DNA of 64,000 nucleotides from Neobacillus niacini (GCF_030817595.1 NZ_JAUSZN010000001.1:1496001-1560000); one strand, 5' to 3'; positions 35,505-44,743 are shown, numbered from the stretch's first letter. Notes: a model not told the origin generated them from the sequence alone. A program made the numbers and translations.

Positions 35505-36161
35505 TCATTCAACTTCAGCCTCTTTTTGATTAGAGTACGATTCGTCAAGAAGATTTTTCCACTGTTCATACAAGGTATTAGCTGTTTCATAGTCTTCGTA
35601 TTCTAATGGCAGGTCTTCCTGTAATCTCTCTTTGAAGTCGGAATACATTCCTTCCCAAATCTCTAAAGTTTCATTATCAACAAGGTTTGACAACCTCTGT
35701 TTACTTTTATTCCAATTTGTGTACAGATTATCACACCATTCCAACAAATTTTCTCGGTATAGGTTTAGTTCCTCCAAATCTATATATTGTTTAGATTCAC
35801 TCTCACTCTCTTCACGATGAGCGTTTGTTTCCAAATAATCTTCATCCATTTGGATTTGTCCATCCTTTTCCACATAATACTCAGAATCGACTTCAATATC
35901 TTCTGGATAAGCAATTGATTCTCTATAAAGCAGTTCCCATTGTTCATATAAATTATTAGCGGTTTCATAGTCTTCGATGTCGGCATTTATGTCTTCCGAT
36001 AACTTTGCTTTTAATTGGCGGCAAGATTCTTCCCATTCCTTAATGATTTCGATGTCATAGAGTTTTGAAAACCTCGGTTTCATACTATCCCAATTTTCCT
36101 CAACAGCATAACACCATTCCAACAAATCATCTCTGTAATGTTTTTGTTCATTCATTTTCAT
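35505..36161 (-). CDS. Acidic protein with an internal tandem duplication
   Basis: 218 aa, cytosolic, strongly acidic. Two copies of a domain of about 75 residues (8-82 and 133-209) share YR-LLEWC near the start, a Trp-rich WEE/WEG middle and the ending EDYETAN-LYEQW. The two copies are joined by a Glu/Ser-rich linker. I do not recognise the family. The repeats look helical. GGTGGGGG precedes the start; a second ATG two codons later is also possible. Neighbours give no functional clue. Confidence 0.75.
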   Translation of the reverse strand: MKMNEQKHYRDDLLEWCYAVEENWDSMKPRFSKLYDIEIIKEWEESCRQLKAKLSEDINADIEDYETANNLYEQWELLYRESIAYPEDIEVDSEYYVEKDGQIQMDEDYLETNAHREESESESKQYIDLEELNLYRENLLEWCDNLYTNWNKSKQRLSNLVDNETLEIWEGMYSDFKERLQEDLPLEYEDYETANTLYEQWKNLLDESYSNQKEAEVE

Positions 36162-36324
36162 TCATTCCCCCACCTAATTTGTATATTTCAACATTTTCAT
36201 TCACGAATGAAATGGTCACTTGTCACATACTAAATACCACAATCTCATACTATGTACCTTGATTGTCCCACGATTAGACCGATACCCATGGGCATAAAAA
36301 TGACTTCAGTCAACAGAAAAAAAG

Positions 36325-36350
36325 AAAGCTCCCTTGAGGAAGGGAGCTTT
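36325..36350 (-). terminator. Terminator of the alpha/beta hydrolase gene
   Basis: Arms AAAGCTCCCTT and AAGGGAGCTTT with CTTTTTTT following on the minus strand. Confidence 0.85.
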
Positions 36351-36370
36351 GGCAAGACAATCCTTTTAAA

Positions 36371-37336
36371 TTATTTTTGGGTCGCACGATCTAGAAAGTT
36401 TTGTAATCTTTTCTTATATTCTTCCTCAGCAACCGTATATGCCTCGGTGTGACCTGCACCTTTTACGATCCATAAGTCTTTTTCACTAGAAGCTGCTTGA
36501 TAAATTTCAGTTCCCATTTCAGTTGGGACAAGCTCATCCTGTTCGCCATGAATTATAAATAATGGTAGTTTATTTTTCTTTACGCTCTCTAATGCCGAAG
36601 CTTCTTCAAAGGTATATCCAGCTCTAATTTTTGTAATGACACTCGTTACTTCCATGAGCGGAAAGGCTGGAAGATGGTAGAGATATTTTAATTGATGTGA
36701 TAACTCTGCCTTAACCGTTGTATAACCGCTATCTGCGATTATTCCTTTTACTTCTTTAGGGAGATTTTCACCTGAAGTCATGAGGACGGTTGCGGCCCCC
36801 ATTGAAAATCCGTGGAGAAAAACGGTATTCTCTTTCTTCTCATTTATTAAAAAGTCAATCCAATCAACATAATCCTTCCGGTCATGCCAGCCGTACCCAA
36901 TATAGTTCCCCTCACTCATTCCATGTCCTCTGGCATCAGGTTTTAAAACATCATATCCCATATCGTAGTAATCTTTTGTAATCCCTGGCATTTGTTCGCT
37001 GCTGCCCTTATACCCATGAGCCAGAATTACGACTTTACCGTTCGAATGAGGGTTCTTTAAAAAGCGCCCTTTTAATGTTATGCCATCATAAGACTTCACT
37101 TGAACGATCTCAAACTTCTGTTGCTCTGTCCATTGCATTAACGCCTCTATCTTTGCCTGCTGTTCCTCTGATCCTTCAATACTAGCCGCCGCTGCCGAGC
37201 TGCCCCCTCCATGAAGGTTTGGTCCTTCTTGGCTGCGATTAATACCGACATTGTAAAAATAATTACCGGCAATTCCCATTACTATTATAAAAATCAAAAC
37301 AATAGCTATCCCAATTTTCGTCAATCTCTTCTTCAA
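36371..37336 (-). CDS. Membrane-anchored alpha/beta hydrolase
   Basis: 321 aa with one N-terminal membrane segment (about 8-26) and an outside-facing alpha/beta hydrolase domain like YqkD/YfhR. Catalytic Ser is in GFSMG (about 178), Asp in GEQDELV and His in GAGHTEAY. LAHGYKGSSEQMPG forms the oxyanion region. Start is TTG after AAAAAGGAG. Substrate unknown. Confidence 0.9.
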   Translation of the reverse strand: MKKRLTKIGIAIVLIFIIVMGIAGNYFYNVGINRSQEGPNLHGGGSSAAAASIEGSEEQQAKIEALMQWTEQQKFEIVQVKSYDGITLKGRFLKNPHSNGKVVILAHGYKGSSEQMPGITKDYYDMGYDVLKPDARGHGMSEGNYIGYGWHDRKDYVDWIDFLINEKKENTVFLHGFSMGAATVLMTSGENLPKEVKGIIADSGYTTVKAELSHQLKYLYHLPAFPLMEVTSVITKIRAGYTFEEASALESVKKNKLPLFIIHGEQDELVPTEMGTEIYQAASSEKDLWIVKGAGHTEAYTVAEEEYKKRLQNFLDRATQK

Positions 37337-37484
37337 CTTAATTCTCCTTTTTCTACTATTCTCACAGGTATTATTAAGTTCCTTTCACTGAGCGTGTAAA
37401 AAAATCAAACTAATATTTTAATATTATAATGCAATAGTAAATAAATGTGGTGAATTTTTTACAAAATAGGGGCTAGCCTGTAAA

Positions 37485-37528
37485 AAGTGCCAGGCACCAT
37501 CCTTTTAATAAGATGGCGCCTGGCACTC
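37485..37528. repeat. Dispersed hairpin repeat, copy 1
   Basis: AAGTGCCAGGCACCATC pairs with GATGGCGCCTGGCACT around a short loop. It also acts as a likely terminator of the carboxylesterase gene. Related hairpins lie at 51706 and 55542. Confidence 0.75.
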
Positions 37529-37531
37529 TTT

Positions 37532-39025
37532 TTAGGATTTCAACATCATTGTCGCCTGTTCCCAAATCATCCGTTCCTTACGGTTTGGATCATTTTCTAC
37601 GGCACTATCTATATTAAAAATCAGAGTAGATCGGTCGTTCAAATTATACTGAGGCCATTCAGGAAGGCTTTCTGAATTTGGATTGCCGTTTCGCGCAAAG
37701 TTTATCCATGCCTGATGCATTTGGCTGGCAACCAATTTACGTTCTGGGGAAGAGCCTGTGAAATTTTCCGTATTTGGCGTATCTAATGTATTAAAAACAA
37801 ATGGAATTTCTAAGGCGTGCGTTGATTTTAGTGCACCGCCAAACACCGGTGTTTCCCAATCAAAGCGATACATCCAAACAGGAGCACCTTGTTTTACCTG
37901 CAGTTCGGTTAATTTTTGTGCAGGATATGTAAAGACACTCCTGGTTAGCAGCTTGTTATACAGTTCTTGCGATAGTGGCTGGTTCCCTCCGAGGTAACTT
38001 GAAATTAGCGGCACCAGTGGACCAAATGTTTTTTCAAAAAGCTGTTTAACCTTTGTTTCATCTGCGTTTTTCCACGCTGGGTCAAATGCACTAAAAATAT
38101 TGTATTCATCTTTATTTGTCCCGATTAAGATGGTGATATCCTTTGCGGAACCCTCTGCAATCGCCTCTTCCGGGTGTCTTGGCAATGAAACACCATCAAT
38201 CACTGGTCCTAAGCTCATTGGAGGAACAAGGTCGGCTGCCTGAATTAACTGTTCTACTGACAATTCCTCTAATTTTGAAAGATTCGTAGGTTCTACTTGT
38301 AAAGTTGCTAATAGGTGACCTGCAATTTTTGTAGCTTTTTCCGAAGCATGTACATTTGCTGCAGCACCACTTTGGAGAATTGCTTTATGGAATAGACCTT
38401 GTGCTGATGGGAATCCGAGCAGCACCCCAATGCTCATTGCCCCCGCGGATTCTCCAAATATGGTTACATTATTTGGATCCCCTCCAAAAGCAGCAATGTT
38501 TTCCTGCACCCATTGCAAGGCTGCAACCTGATCCTGAATACCGCAATTTGCGGAAGTCGCGTACTCTTCACCGCCAATTTCTCCAAGGTGAAGGAAACCG
38601 AAAATTCCTAAGCGGTAATTAATCGTTACGACAACGACATCACCTTGTGCAGCAAATGAAGCGCCGTCATACCAGCTGCTCGACCCTGATCCAGACACAA
38701 AAGCACCGCCGTGTATCCAAACCATTACTGGCCGCTTTTTATCATCGGCTCCTTTTGACCATACATTTAGGTACAGACAGTCCTCACTCATATTTGAAAT
38801 ATCATTTCCAAAAAACTCCATTATTTCTCGTTGTGATTGTGGAGCCACTGGTCCAAAGGAGGTCGCATCACGAATCCCTTCCCAAGAGTCTGGCAGCTCC
38901 GGGGCACGAAACCTAAGTGATTCAACTGGTGGCTTCGCATATGGGATCCCCTTCCATGCAAATACACCATTGATTTGTTCTCCTTGCAATTTACCGTAAG
39001 CGCTTTCAATGATTGTGTTCGTCAT
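37532..39025 (-). CDS. pnbA: Carboxylesterase, para-nitrobenzyl esterase type
   Basis: 497 aa type B carboxylesterase close to PnbA of B. subtilis (489 aa). Catalytic Ser193 is in IFGESAGA, with Glu in GTNKDEYNIF and His in STHALEIPF. EDCLYLNVW and MVWIHGGAFVSGSG are the family's two signature segments. Cytosolic, no signal peptide. It hydrolyses esters of small acids. GAGAGGAGAAGGGTA precedes the ATG. Confidence 0.92.
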   Translation of the reverse strand: MTNTIIESAYGKLQGEQINGVFAWKGIPYAKPPVESLRFRAPELPDSWEGIRDATSFGPVAPQSQREIMEFFGNDISNMSEDCLYLNVWSKGADDKKRPVMVWIHGGAFVSGSGSSSWYDGASFAAQGDVVVVTINYRLGIFGFLHLGEIGGEEYATSANCGIQDQVAALQWVQENIAAFGGDPNNVTIFGESAGAMSIGVLLGFPSAQGLFHKAILQSGAAANVHASEKATKIAGHLLATLQVEPTNLSKLEELSVEQLIQAADLVPPMSLGPVIDGVSLPRHPEEAIAEGSAKDITILIGTNKDEYNIFSAFDPAWKNADETKVKQLFEKTFGPLVPLISSYLGGNQPLSQELYNKLLTRSVFTYPAQKLTELQVKQGAPVWMYRFDWETPVFGGALKSTHALEIPFVFNTLDTPNTENFTGSSPERKLVASQMHQAWINFARNGNPNSESLPEWPQYNLNDRSTLIFNIDSAVENDPNRKERMIWEQATMMLKS

Positions 39026-39166
39026 TACCCTTCTCCTCTCAATTTAGAAGTTTCAGTACAAACTCTTCCTGTTGTTATTTAAAAATATTCGAGAAGGAGA
39101 AGGCGTTTTCCTGTTATTTACAAAGAAGAATTAAATTAGACTCAATTCAGTTGTGTTGCTATTGGC

Positions 39167-39302
39167 ACTGTACGGTTAATTGTAGAACCTGTACGCTTTT
39201 TTGTAGGAACTGCATGGTTTTTTGTAGAAGCTGTACGCTTTTTTATAGAAACTGTATGCTTTTTTGTAGAAACTGTACGGTTTTCATAAAGCTGTACACT
39301 TT
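39167..39302. repeat. 21-nt tandem repeat array, about six to seven units
   Basis: Units of the form NCTGTACGNTTTTTTGTAGAA begin at 39167 and recur every 21 bases up to 39272, then decay. It fills the space between the esterase promoter and the 3' end of the YwaF-like gene. Both strands are open in one frame here, giving heptad peptides, but without start signals. Confidence 0.85.
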
Positions 39303-39307
39303 GCCAT

Positions 39308-40018
39308 TCAATTTGCAGTACCATTCTCTCTTTTTAGTAAAATACCCATTGGGATATACGTAATCATAAACACAATGATCGCCGCTATTTCAAGGCTAAT
39401 GTAATACATGATTCCACTACCGAAGAATGACAGTAAGGTTTTTGTTTCTGAAGGGCTTGCTAAGAAGAAAAAATTGGTACCCAATAATCGATTTAAGAAA
39501 AAAATGGGTACTGCAATCACATTCAAAGTAAGGTAGCTAGTAATAACTGCTTTTCTAGGGACTCTGTACCCTTCAAAGAGAATAAAGTACAAAACAGCTA
39601 GTGGAATGGCTGAATGATGTAGGAAATATTTAAAGAAACGAAAATGAGGAAATTGGTAGACGATATCCGGTGTGACCATACTCAATATCGCAGGAAGAAG
39701 TCCGATAAAAAATAACAGATTAAACACTTTCTGATTAGGCCTCAAAAATAAATACAGCGATAAAAACGTACTGAGTGAACAAAGCTGTAACGGGAGATCA
39801 GCCACTTCCCATTGATTCGTTAGAATTAACCACAAATGGAAAGAAACCTCACAAACAATTAAGATAGCAAATAAGGTCCATTTTATGATATTTTGATATG
39901 ATTTAAGACTTTTTCTGTAATACACTAAAAGAAAACAGGTTAGAATAAAGAGAATTAACGTCAACACATGGGGAGTTGAAAAGAATGTGAAAGTCTGCAT
40001 TCCGGTAACAGAAAACAT
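39308..40018 (-). CDS. YwaF/TIGR02206-family membrane protein
   Basis: 236 aa with about seven membrane segments. LPLQLCSLSTFLSLYL and FPHFRFFKYFLHHSAIPLA match the TIGR02206 group, typified by YwaF of B. subtilis. No biochemical role is known. ATG chosen 10 bases after AGAGG; an upstream in-frame GTG overlaps that site. Its 3' end abuts a 21-nt repeat array. Confidence 0.85.
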   Translation of the reverse strand: MFSVTGMQTFTFFSTPHVLTLILFILTCFLLVYYRKSLKSYQNIIKWTLFAILIVCEVSFHLWLILTNQWEVADLPLQLCSLSTFLSLYLFLRPNQKVFNLLFFIGLLPAILSMVTPDIVYQFPHFRFFKYFLHHSAIPLAVLYFILFEGYRVPRKAVITSYLTLNVIAVPIFFLNRLLGTNFFFLASPSETKTLLSFFGSGIMYYISLEIAAIIVFMITYIPMGILLKRENGTAN

Positions 40019-40107
40019 GATAACAAACACCTCTTTTCTGAAGGATATAAGAATATATTCCTAACATAGTCCGTACTAGACATTGTTGGACTACGTAATA
40101 TATAAAT

Positions 40108-40145
40108 AAAAGCCCCAAACTCTCTAAAAAGAGTTGGGGCTTTTA
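40108..40145. terminator. Terminator of the VUT transporter gene
   Basis: Arms AAAAGCCCCAAACTCT and AGAGTTGGGGCTTTT, strong and symmetrical, directly after the stop codon of the VUT gene on the minus strand. Confidence 0.88.
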
Positions 40146-40147
40146 CC

Positions 40148-40684
40148 TTAATGTGCTACTGTATTTTTGCTCATATTATTTGTTTGATGAATGATAAGCG
40201 CTGCAATGCCTTGAATGATTGTTTTAACAAGGACTTGACCTAGAATTGCTGCCGGAACGGCTTCCCATGGAAGAAAGTTTGCACCTAACGGGCTCAGACC
40301 AAGAACCACGAAAATCGCAGAATCCAGGATTCCTCCGACAATTCCGCTGTAAAGGACGCGTAAGCTCATAGGCAATTTCAGTCTTGAATAAATTTCAGTA
40401 TCTGTTGTTTCCGCTATCGCGAAAGTAACTGCAGATGCCAATACGATGATTAATGTATCACCGAGAATGGATGAAACTACTGCCGATAATAATAGTGCAA
40501 ATCCAATAAACATATACGTCTTCTTTCTGCCGTACTTGTTTTGTACCAGGTCACGGAAGATGAATGTAGCCCCGATTAAAAATGTTCCCATTGGAACGAT
40601 GAAAATCCCCATTACTAATGGTGCAAATGCTGCCGTTACTACGTTGGCAGTCACGATTGAAACTAAATACAATAATATTCTCAC
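40148..40684 (-). CDS. VUT-family queuosine precursor transporter
   Basis: 178 aa, about five membrane segments, of the VUT/YhhQ (DUF165) family. FRDLVQNKYGRKKTY and SAVTFAIAETTDTEIY match the family core. Members import preQ1 or preQ0 for tRNA queuosine synthesis. The preQ1 riboswitch in the leader supports that substrate directly. Start is GTG (MRILLYLVSIV), 8 bases after GGGAGAG; an upstream in-frame start would include that site. Confidence 0.92.
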   Translation of the reverse strand: MRILLYLVSIVTANVVTAAFAPLVMGIFIVPMGTFLIGATFIFRDLVQNKYGRKKTYMFIGFALLLSAVVSSILGDTLIIVLASAVTFAIAETTDTEIYSRLKLPMSLRVLYSGIVGGILDSAIFVVLGLSPLGANFLPWEAVPAAILGQVLVKTIIQGIAALIIHQTNNMSKNTVAH

Positions 40685-40721
40685 AAAAACCACTCTCCCT
40701 TTACTCTCTAAGATGAACAAC

Positions 40722-40752
40722 AAAAAAACAGCACCTCTAAGAGAAATGCTGC
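40722..40752 (-). terminator. preQ1 riboswitch terminator
   Basis: Minus-strand hairpin with ends CAGCA and TGCTG around an interrupted TCTC/GAGG stem, followed by TTTTTTT. It begins right after the preQ1 aptamer. Confidence 0.8.
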
Positions 40753-40756
40753 TTCG

Positions 40757-40793
40757 TCTTAGTTTTTTTAGCGAGGGGTGCTACAACCTCGAC
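40757..40793 (-). ncRNA. preQ1-I riboswitch
   Basis: Minus strand CGAGGTTGTAGCACCCCTCG followed by CTAAAAAAACTAAG. This is the compact H-type pseudoknot aptamer: stem GAGG/CCTC, then an A-rich strand and the conserved CTAAG tail. Binding of preQ1 should favour termination and switch off the transporter. Confidence 0.93.
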
Positions 40794-40943
40794 CACAGTA
40801 CGTGGATTTTTATTTAGGATTCACTTATTTTACACTTTTCCCATCAATCTGTCGATACCTTTGTAAAAAGATAGTATTGTAGTTCTTGCTCTTTTTCTAT
40901 TTTCTATTCTTACATGTTAGTGTTATTTCATAAAAGTCCTTTT

Positions 40944-41870
40944 TTATCTATTCGAGTTTGAGATAATAACGGGTGGAATCTGCTGTTTTCTTTCCGTTCC
41001 AATCCAAACTAATCCAAGAACAATCACTAAACCACCAATGATTTGTGTAATCCAAATAGATTCATTAAAGAATAACGCACCTGCCACAGCCGCCGCAGCT
41101 GGTACAAAATAACGGAAGAAGTTTGCTTTGGCAGCGCCTACATGTTTCATACAGATATTCCAAATAACAAAGGCAGCGACAGTGCATAATAACACATTGT
41201 AAGCAACGGCTCCCCATGTGACGATAGAAAGATTACCCCATTGGATACCACTCCATTTATCTACAGTAAACGGAAATAAAAATAGTGAACCAAATAAAAC
41301 GTACCAAGTGGTTACACGAAGAGGTGAGTACTTCTTCATCAGCGGCATACATGCCAAATTAAATAGTGCACCAATTAAGCTGATAGCTAAAGCAATGTAG
41401 TTGCCGATCATATACTCCGAACTAAGATCAAAGCCATCTTTTCCCCCTAGGATGATCAGTGTTACTCCCACTAGCGCAATAAATCCGCCAATGGCTACTC
41501 TCACGGTAATTCTTTCTCGAGTAAATAATGGTGCAAAAAGAGCAGCAAAAATGGGCCACGGAGCAACGTTTAATAAAGATGCATTCGCAAGGGTGGTATA
41601 TTTGATAGAGTACATCACCATAATTTCTAACGCCGTGACGCCAATTAAACCGATAATAGCAAGTTTTATTAAATCTCGTTTCTCCACTTTTACACTGCCT
41701 TCTGTCCACTTTAAAAAAAGAAATAAGACAGGCAAGGCGAGACCAAATCGAAGAAATACAAACACCTCAGCAGGAAACACGTCCATCGCCCAACGGGAAA
41801 CTCCAAAATTGATCCCCCAAACAATTGATACAAAAATTAACCCTAAATAATAAAACATATTTGATGTCAT
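40944..41870 (-). CDS. EamA-family (DMT) transporter
   Basis: 308 aa with ten membrane segments in two EamA repeats (about 6-140 and 155-290). WGINFGVSRWAMD near the start and RYFVPAAAAVAGALFFNE in the second repeat fit drug/metabolite exporters such as YdcZ/RhaT relatives. Chosen ATG is 7 bases after GGAG; an upstream ATG lacks a site. Substrate unknown. Confidence 0.88.
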   Translation of the reverse strand: MTSNMFYYLGLIFVSIVWGINFGVSRWAMDVFPAEVFVFLRFGLALPVLFLFLKWTEGSVKVEKRDLIKLAIIGLIGVTALEIMVMYSIKYTTLANASLLNVAPWPIFAALFAPLFTRERITVRVAIGGFIALVGVTLIILGGKDGFDLSSEYMIGNYIALAISLIGALFNLACMPLMKKYSPLRVTTWYVLFGSLFLFPFTVDKWSGIQWGNLSIVTWGAVAYNVLLCTVAAFVIWNICMKHVGAAKANFFRYFVPAAAAVAGALFFNESIWITQIIGGLVIVLGLVWIGTERKQQIPPVIISNSNR

Positions 41871-41975
41871 GTTTTCTCCGTCCATTCAACTTAAAATTAA
41901 ACACATGCAACTATTATCTCAGATTAGCCTTAACATGCACTAGTAAAATTTTGCGTAATAGACAGAAGAAAAAAT

Positions 41976-42995
41976 TTACTGGATTACTTTTTCAATATAT
42001 TGTATAGCCTCCTTTAGCCGGCGCTCATAATTACCGCTTAATACCTTAAAGTCAATATGATGTTTATTTAATAATGTCTTTAGGTGCTGATTATTTTGTT
42101 CTCTAGCAGACTCTTCGCCATGAACTCGCAGCCCGTCATCTACCCATTTAACATCGGGTTCGAGGAATAACCAAAGATCATAATCTTGTAATTTTGCAAT
42201 TTCGTCTAGTACCGCCTGGTGTTCATCATTATAAAGATTCGAATAAAACTGGGTTACAATAGCTTCCGTATCGATAAAAACAAGCTTATTTGCTTTTTCA
42301 ATAGCCTTAAATTCTTCCATCTTATGCCCATAAGCAATCCTTTGATAATCTTCCTTTACCATAATCCCGTCACAGCCGCCTAATTCTTCACATAGCGTTC
42401 GGCCATATTCTGTTGCATAAGTTGTATTGTAGATTTTAGCAAGATTTCTTATTAAGGTCGATTTCCCACAGCTTTCAGTCCCAACCACAACAATCTTTTT
42501 TACAAAATAAGGTCTAACAAAATCAGGTATAAACTCCCAATGTTTAAAGACTCCCTCCGTCCGAATGGTTGTCGCAGCGATGTTAACCTGGGAGCGCAGA
42601 GGATCAATCAGCTTGTGCCTTGAATTAGGATATAATTCTTTAAAAATATCATTATTTTGAATTTCTGAACTAAAAACGTAATTAATAGGCTTTCCGATTT
42701 TACTTTTTATCAATTGGGCTCCTTGTGCCCAATCATAGTTGTCGTTATCTTGATGATCTTCAATGCTTATTACTTTTACATGTGGCATTTCTTTGGTTAA
42801 TTGCGAAAGCCAGCGTAACCGGATTTGAGCAGGAATATAGTTCATTTTGGTATCCTGACAAAGCTCTCTGTCCCGCAGTTCGCTATGAGATAAAACAACA
42901 TACAATTCATCCACGATCGTTGAAGCATGAACTATGGCATACACATGGCCAAGGTGCAAGGGAAGGAATTTTCCTCCGATAAAACCAATTGTCAT
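41976..42995 (-). CDS. nadR: NadR-like NMN adenylyltransferase / nicotinamide riboside kinase
   Basis: 339 aa two-domain enzyme for NAD salvage. The N-terminal nucleotidyltransferase has GGKFLPLHLGH (HxGH at about 14-17). The C-terminal kinase has Walker A GTESCGKSTL (about 172-181). The helix-turn-helix domain of enterobacterial NadR is absent, so it is catalytic only. It starts directly after pnuC stops, with AGGAGGCGG inside the pnuC end, so it is translationally coupled. Together they import and phosphorylate nicotinamide riboside and make NAD. Confidence 0.9.
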   Translation of the reverse strand: MTIGFIGGKFLPLHLGHVYAIVHASTIVDELYVVLSHSELRDRELCQDTKMNYIPAQIRLRWLSQLTKEMPHVKVISIEDHQDNDNYDWAQGAQLIKSKIGKPINYVFSSEIQNNDIFKELYPNSRHKLIDPLRSQVNIAATTIRTEGVFKHWEFIPDFVRPYFVKKIVVVGTESCGKSTLIRNLAKIYNTTYATEYGRTLCEELGGCDGIMVKEDYQRIAYGHKMEEFKAIEKANKLVFIDTEAIVTQFYSNLYNDEHQAVLDEIAKLQDYDLWLFLEPDVKWVDDGLRVHGEESAREQNNQHLKTLLNKHHIDFKVLSGNYERRLKEAIQYIEKVIQ

Positions 42996-43691
42996 TTAGG
43001 CCGCCTCCTGAACTTGTTTGATCGATAGTTTTCTCCAATTCACATACCCGTAAATGCTATTTACAAGGAATGCTGACCACATCACTAGCATGGAAAAATC
43101 ATTTCCTCCTTGAGAAATAAGAGCACCCAGCCATAGAAAAATCGATAATACATTGACTGAAATCCATAATAGCCATTGTTCGGTATATCGCTTCAACATC
43201 AAGATTTGTGCAGCGATTGATAGTACATTTGTGGCTGAATCTGTCCAGACTAAATTGCCACCTAGGAATTTCAAGAAAAAGCCATATCCAATCGTAAGAA
43301 TGAGGATAGACAATACTGTATAGAACCAACCTTTTTTTGTAAGGCTGTTAATTATGACATCTTCTCCCTTAACTCCATGTTCGGTTTTGTTCTTTTTCCA
43401 CATATAGATACCAATAAATTGTACCGGAAAGTAAAACAAAGCATTTAACATAACCTCACCATAAAGGCCATAGCCATAAGCGATATAAGCATAGGTTAAC
43501 GTTTGGACAATCCCGAAATAATAGTTGGCGATTTTTCCTTTTGCCACTAAAACCACGCAGAGCATACCACTAATCGATGAAATCAAACCAAGCAGTGAGT
43601 CGGACCAAGCGAAGAATAGGTAAATGTTAATCAAGGTCAAGGTGAACAACCAACCTATCTCAAAACGCGTCCAATTTTTTAATATCCCCAT
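42996..43691 (-). CDS. pnuC: Nicotinamide riboside transporter PnuC
   Basis: 231 aa with about seven membrane segments. ALFYFPVQFIGIYMWKKN and WTDSATNVLSIAAQILMLKRYTEQW (the latter with family Trp and Asn residues) are the PnuC signature. It facilitates nicotinamide riboside entry, with NadR kinase trapping the product. GGGGAGAG precedes the ATG. Middle gene of the nrtR-like/pnuC/nadR operon. Confidence 0.93.
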   Translation of the reverse strand: MGILKNWTRFEIGWLFTLTLINIYLFFAWSDSLLGLISSISGMLCVVLVAKGKIANYYFGIVQTLTYAYIAYGYGLYGEVMLNALFYFPVQFIGIYMWKKNKTEHGVKGEDVIINSLTKKGWFYTVLSILILTIGYGFFLKFLGGNLVWTDSATNVLSIAAQILMLKRYTEQWLLWISVNVLSIFLWLGALISQGGNDFSMLVMWSAFLVNSIYGYVNWRKLSIKQVQEAA

Positions 43692-43704
43692 TTGTAACTC
43701 TCCC

Positions 43705-44469
43705 CTAACCTTTTAGTTTATTTCTATAGACCGAAACAATCGGTTGAAAATCTGTAAAACAGTATAGTTGTGCCGGTGTTTTCGAATATGCATTTGATTT
43801 CTTAAGTTTTCCGTTTTCCGATACTGCTTCAATAAAAGGAAGTGTTGGTGCTTTTCTAAAAAATGCTGCATCGGTGGAGATGGATGGGTCATCCAAAACC
43901 GTAAGCAAAACACCTTGAAGCTCCGAAAGCACAAACTCTTCTGGGAGGAAATGTTTTGCAAGTGTGGTGAGGGCCATATCTTTCTTGATAAACCAGAGGG
44001 CATCGTCAATTATGGCGCGATGGTCAAATGCAAGTTCAAGAGCTAGCGCTTCTTCCATAGAAAAAAGCTGGATATCTTGCGCGTCATAGGTCGTTTTGCG
44101 GTTCTTTAAGGAAGATTCATTCGCTATTACATAGTGAGCGTTTGAAATAATCCATCCTCTGTTATCCCGACTAGGTGAGTCATAAACGCCAAAATGTTTG
44201 ATGCGAAGACCACCCACTCCTGTTTCTTCCACAAGTTTGCGTTCTGCTGCCTGAAAAGCAGTCTCATTCGGTCGAACAAATCCACCTGGAAGTGCCCACT
44301 TACCAGCTTCGATATTTGGATTGCCTTCATGGTCCATTTCACTTCGTTTAATCAGCATAATTTTCAGCGTTTTTATGGGAGGCTTATATTCACCATTACT
44401 TTCAGATGTAATCGTAAAGACTGCAATATCACTGGTATAACCATCTGGTGTTGTAAATAGATTTTTCAT
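43705..44469 (-). CDS. NrtR-like Nudix-winged-helix regulator
   Basis: 254 aa. The N-terminal Nudix domain (about 1-150) has a box reading GGFVRPNETAFQAAERKL then VEETG, in which the catalytic Glu of REU is Lys, so hydrolysis is unlikely. The C-terminal part (about 165-250, LSELQGVLLTVLDD onward) fits the winged helix of NrtR regulators of NAD metabolism, which sense ADP-ribose. It heads the pnuC-nadR operon and a palindrome lies at its start site. ATG chosen; a GTG 12 bases upstream overlaps the ribosome binding site. Confidence 0.85.
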   Translation of the reverse strand: MKNLFTTPDGYTSDIAVFTITSESNGEYKPPIKTLKIMLIKRSEMDHEGNPNIEAGKWALPGGFVRPNETAFQAAERKLVEETGVGGLRIKHFGVYDSPSRDNRGWIISNAHYVIANESSLKNRKTTYDAQDIQLFSMEEALALELAFDHRAIIDDALWFIKKDMALTTLAKHFLPEEFVLSELQGVLLTVLDDPSISTDAAFFRKAPTLPFIEAVSENGKLKKSNAYSKTPAQLYCFTDFQPIVSVYRNKLKG

Positions 44470-44490
44470 TTTATTATTCACCCCTTTTTA

Positions 44491-44549
44491 TTAATTAACA
44501 TTTTGTTAATTGTTAATTAAAGTATATTCCAGTATTTGTTTTTGGTCAA
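44491..44549 (-). promoter_or_regulatory. Promoter and operator of the NAD salvage operon
   Basis: Minus strand TTGACC (44544-44549), 17-base spacer and TATACT (44521-44526). Immediately downstream is a palindrome with arms AATTAAC and GTTAATT (44493-44511) plus a third GTTAAT half-site, placed to block transcription start. Confidence 0.7.
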
Positions 44550-44643
44550 TATTTTTTACAAAGATTGCCTTAAGCAGTAAAAATGGCACATCCTTCTTAG
44601 AGGATCGTGCCAATTGGCTTTCACTTACTTACTTTATTAGTCG

Positions 44644-44743
44644 TACGTGCGGAATTTTATTTATACGTGCCATTTTTCCAGTTTACGTGCCGTTTTCTAA
44701 TTTTACGTGCCAATTTATCAATTTACGTGCCAAACTACTATTA
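44644..44743. repeat. 20-nt-period direct repeat array, first block
   Basis: TACGTGC begins at 44644, 44664, 44684, 44704 and 44724. The seven to nine conserved bases (usually TTTACGTGCC) alternate with about 11 variable AT-rich bases. No coding frame fits. Confidence 0.9.

Noticed and set aside
39142..39363. Open frames on both strands through the 21-nt array giving Cys- or Lys/Thr-rich heptad peptides
   Set aside because: A repeat length divisible by three keeps frames open automatically; there is no start signal, and both strands are equally open.
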